Positions 6,811 through 7,888 of a stretch of 7,888 nucleotides of DNA are shown in pieces; the stretch's first letter is position 1; each line of letters starts with the position of its first letter. The notes under the pieces were generated by a model. That model was not told where the DNA came from, ran no database searches, and worked only from the letters and a program-made list of their open reading frames with translations. The position numbers and the translations under genes were made by a program. The stretch is taken from assembly GCA_002684875.1 (NCBI GenBank), contig NYVY01000103.1, positions 1-7,888 of the forward strand, given 5' to 3'. Source of the DNA: Pseudomonadota bacterium. GTDB taxonomy: Bacteria > Pseudomonadota > Gammaproteobacteria > Burkholderiales > Burkholderiaceae_A.

Positions 6811-6890
6811 TTATTTTTTTGAGCTAATCCATTATTAATGGCTATTCTGCAGTTCCTGTAGTGGGAATTCTTGATAAGTAAAAAATAAAC

Positions 6891-6899
6891 TTATACACA
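6891..6899 (+). promoter_or_regulatory. DnaA-box consensus match (TTATACACA)
   Basis: This is an exact match to TTATNCACA in the same orientation as the one at 6773. A GATC lies four bases further on (6904-6907), followed by a long AT-rich stretch. It is suggestive of a DnaA-binding region but not proof of an origin. Confidence 0.4.
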
Positions 6900-7260
6900 T
6901 AGCGATCTTTACTAAAAACTATATTAATTAGCCTATGAATGGGTGTTCAACACAAAAACTACATATGTATTATTAGCTGGAAGGGAATAATAAAAATTAA
7001 TTTATTAATAACAAAAAAAAGTTAAAAAGGTGGTCCCAATTTGATACTGCACCCTTTAGAAATTCAAACAAAATTTAAGAAAACTTATTTCCAATGGACT
7101 TCTGAGCGTTAACTCAACAAATGTAAAGTTAGGTATAAACTTGTTAATAAAAAAAGTGGGTAGCGAATCAAACACGAGGTTGACTTGATAAATAAAAAAA
7201 CCAATATTTTTCTTATGTTTAGGGGAAAGTTTTTAAAAAAATTTTTTAGGTAATTCGAAT

Positions 7261-7400
7261 TTAGATAGTCTAGATGTTTTGAAAAAATTCGATAATAACA
7301 AAGATTTGATGAAGGTATACAAGCTTTGATAAGCGAAGTGAAGGTTAGGCAAAAACTAATTGAGGTTGCAGAGTTTCTTAGAGTTCATCAATCCAAATAA
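7261..7400 (+). pseudogene. Possible gene remnant: two coding-like fragments in different frames
   Basis: One frame reads LDSLDVLKKFDNNKDLMKVYKL and stops at 7327-7329. A second frame, open from 7299, reads ALISEVKVRQKLIEVAEFLRVHQSK and stops at two consecutive TAA codons (7398-7403). Both have helical, charged, protein-like composition unlike the neighbouring homopolymer-rich DNA, and they overlap as a frameshifted gene end would. I cannot name a family, and upstream both frames close quickly. An alternative is a tiny gene from the TTG at 7326 with GAAGG upstream (24 residues), or chance. Confidence 0.2.
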
Positions 7401-7454
7401 TAAAAATTTCTAACTAGTTGTGTGAAGATTATATTTTTTTACTGTCAACCTAAT

Positions 7455-7888
7455 TCACTGGTTAACTTTTAGTTTCTCTATTTGATCATTTAAATTTTCT
7501 AATTGCGAAACAATGTTCTTTTTAATCCTCAGAGTACTTGTCTCTATATTTTCCGCATTGTTTCTAATCGTATTCGTCCAGGTTAAGGTTTTATCAAGGT
7601 CAAGAATATCTTTTTCAATATTTACAAGAGCCTTGTTTATTATCTCCATATCTACTGATACAGCATCATTCTCTCTCGAAGTTTTCACTATAAAAGATTT
7701 TACGAACGTAAGAGCGTACTCAAGAATGAGATTGGAATATTCATTATCTGAATCCCAAACTACGATAATATCTTGTTTAAACCTCTGTACACGATTGATT
7801 TTCTTTGAGAACAATGTTTTCGCAGAAAGTACAAATATTCCAAAGGCGGCTTCTCGGTTTTTTCGTGCTAATGCGATCTCTTCTCGGA
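7455..7888 (-). CDS. Uncharacterised coiled-coil protein, C-terminal part only (5' end outside window)
   Basis: The frame stays open to the right edge: the codons before the TTG at 7812-7814 read EEIALARKNREAAFGIFVLSAKT and belong to the same protein, so that TTG is not a real start. At least 143 residues are present, ending at TGA 7455-7457. The first part looks like an alpha/beta domain end (GIFVLSAKT, then IIVVWDSDNEYSNLILEYAL). The last roughly 65 residues are a charged, heptad-like coiled coil (IEKDILDLDKTL ... QLENLNDQIEKL). It resembles, from memory only, C-termini of uncharacterised bacterial coiled-coil proteins in which an alpha/beta, possibly nuclease-like, core precedes the coil. 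No function is assigned. There is no signal peptide or membrane segment in the visible part. No clear terminator follows its stop. Confidence 0.75.
   Translation of the reverse strand, partial: REEIALARKNREAAFGIFVLSAKTLFSKKINRVQRFKQDIIVVWDSDNEYSNLILEYALTFVKSFIVKTSRENDAVSVDMEIINKALVNIEKDILDLDKTLTWTNTIRNNAENIETSTLRIKKNIVSQLENLNDQIEKLKVNQ

Larger units (their letters stand above)
6627..7454. other. 0.8-kb intergenic stretch rich in short dyads, with two DnaA-box sequences
   Basis: This lies upstream of the minus-strand dehydrogenase and downstream of the coiled-coil gene. Between 6714 and 6969 it holds three GAATTC sites, two perfect DnaA-box consensus sequences and at least six short palindromes. 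No convincing -35/-10 pair for the dehydrogenase could be fixed; the upstream minus strand offers only a weak TATAGT near 6662-6667. The part from 6980 to 7250 is A/T-run DNA with no gene. Two coding-like fragments lie at 7261-7400. Confidence 0.55.

Noticed and set aside
7029..7054. A GGTGGTCCC...CTGCACCC segment that looks like an insertion-sequence end.
   Set aside because: No matching inverted partner, target duplication or transposase exists in the window.
7428..7448. TTGACA followed by TATAAT on the minus strand, looking like a perfect promoter.
   Set aside because: The two hexamers are only nine bases apart, too close for sigma70 binding.

Overview
The window is AT-rich, Gram-negative-type bacterial DNA. 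Evidence for this is a lipoprotein with a classical lipobox, a Sec-exported PQQ-type dehydrogenase, Shine-Dalgarno starts that include TTG and GTG, and intrinsic terminators. A low-GC, probably aquatic gammaproteobacterium is my best guess from the general look of the proteins; nothing here proves the taxon. Only a little over half of the window is convincingly coding. Four gaps of roughly 0.5 to 1.1 kb separate single genes, which is loose packing for a free-living bacterium and may indicate genome erosion or an accessory region.

Layout from left to right. (1) The C-terminal end of an ALDH3/coniferyl-type aldehyde dehydrogenase runs in from the left edge (+). (2) A complete DEAD-box RNA helicase follows (+), probably starting at a TTG at 465, with the variant motif II D-E-T-D. 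(3) A 1.1-kb gap has no convincing gene but holds a perfect 12-bp inverted repeat. (4) A 71-residue orphan protein starts at GTG behind a strong ribosome binding site (+). (5) After a gap of nearly 0.5 kb comes a lipoprotein with an SMP-30/gluconolactonase-type beta-propeller (+), with a plausible sigma70 promoter and a strong terminator. (6) A 0.8-kb gap holds the convergent terminators. (7) A periplasmic PQQ-dependent glucose/sorbosone dehydrogenase-like protein lies on the minus strand. (8) An 0.8-kb gap upstream of it contains two perfect DnaA-box sequences, three GAATTC sites and many short dyads, and near its far end two coding-like fragments. (9) The C-terminal end of an uncharacterised coiled-coil protein (-) runs off the right edge.

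The most interesting biological link is between the two exported enzymes that face each other. A PQQ sugar dehydrogenase oxidises aldoses to lactones, and SMP-30-family proteins often hydrolyse such lactones, so the pair could form a cell-envelope sugar-oxidation step. This is inference from families and proximity; each gene has its own terminator and they are not an operon. I did not find a clearly new multi-gene system, tRNA, rRNA, CRISPR array or intact mobile element.
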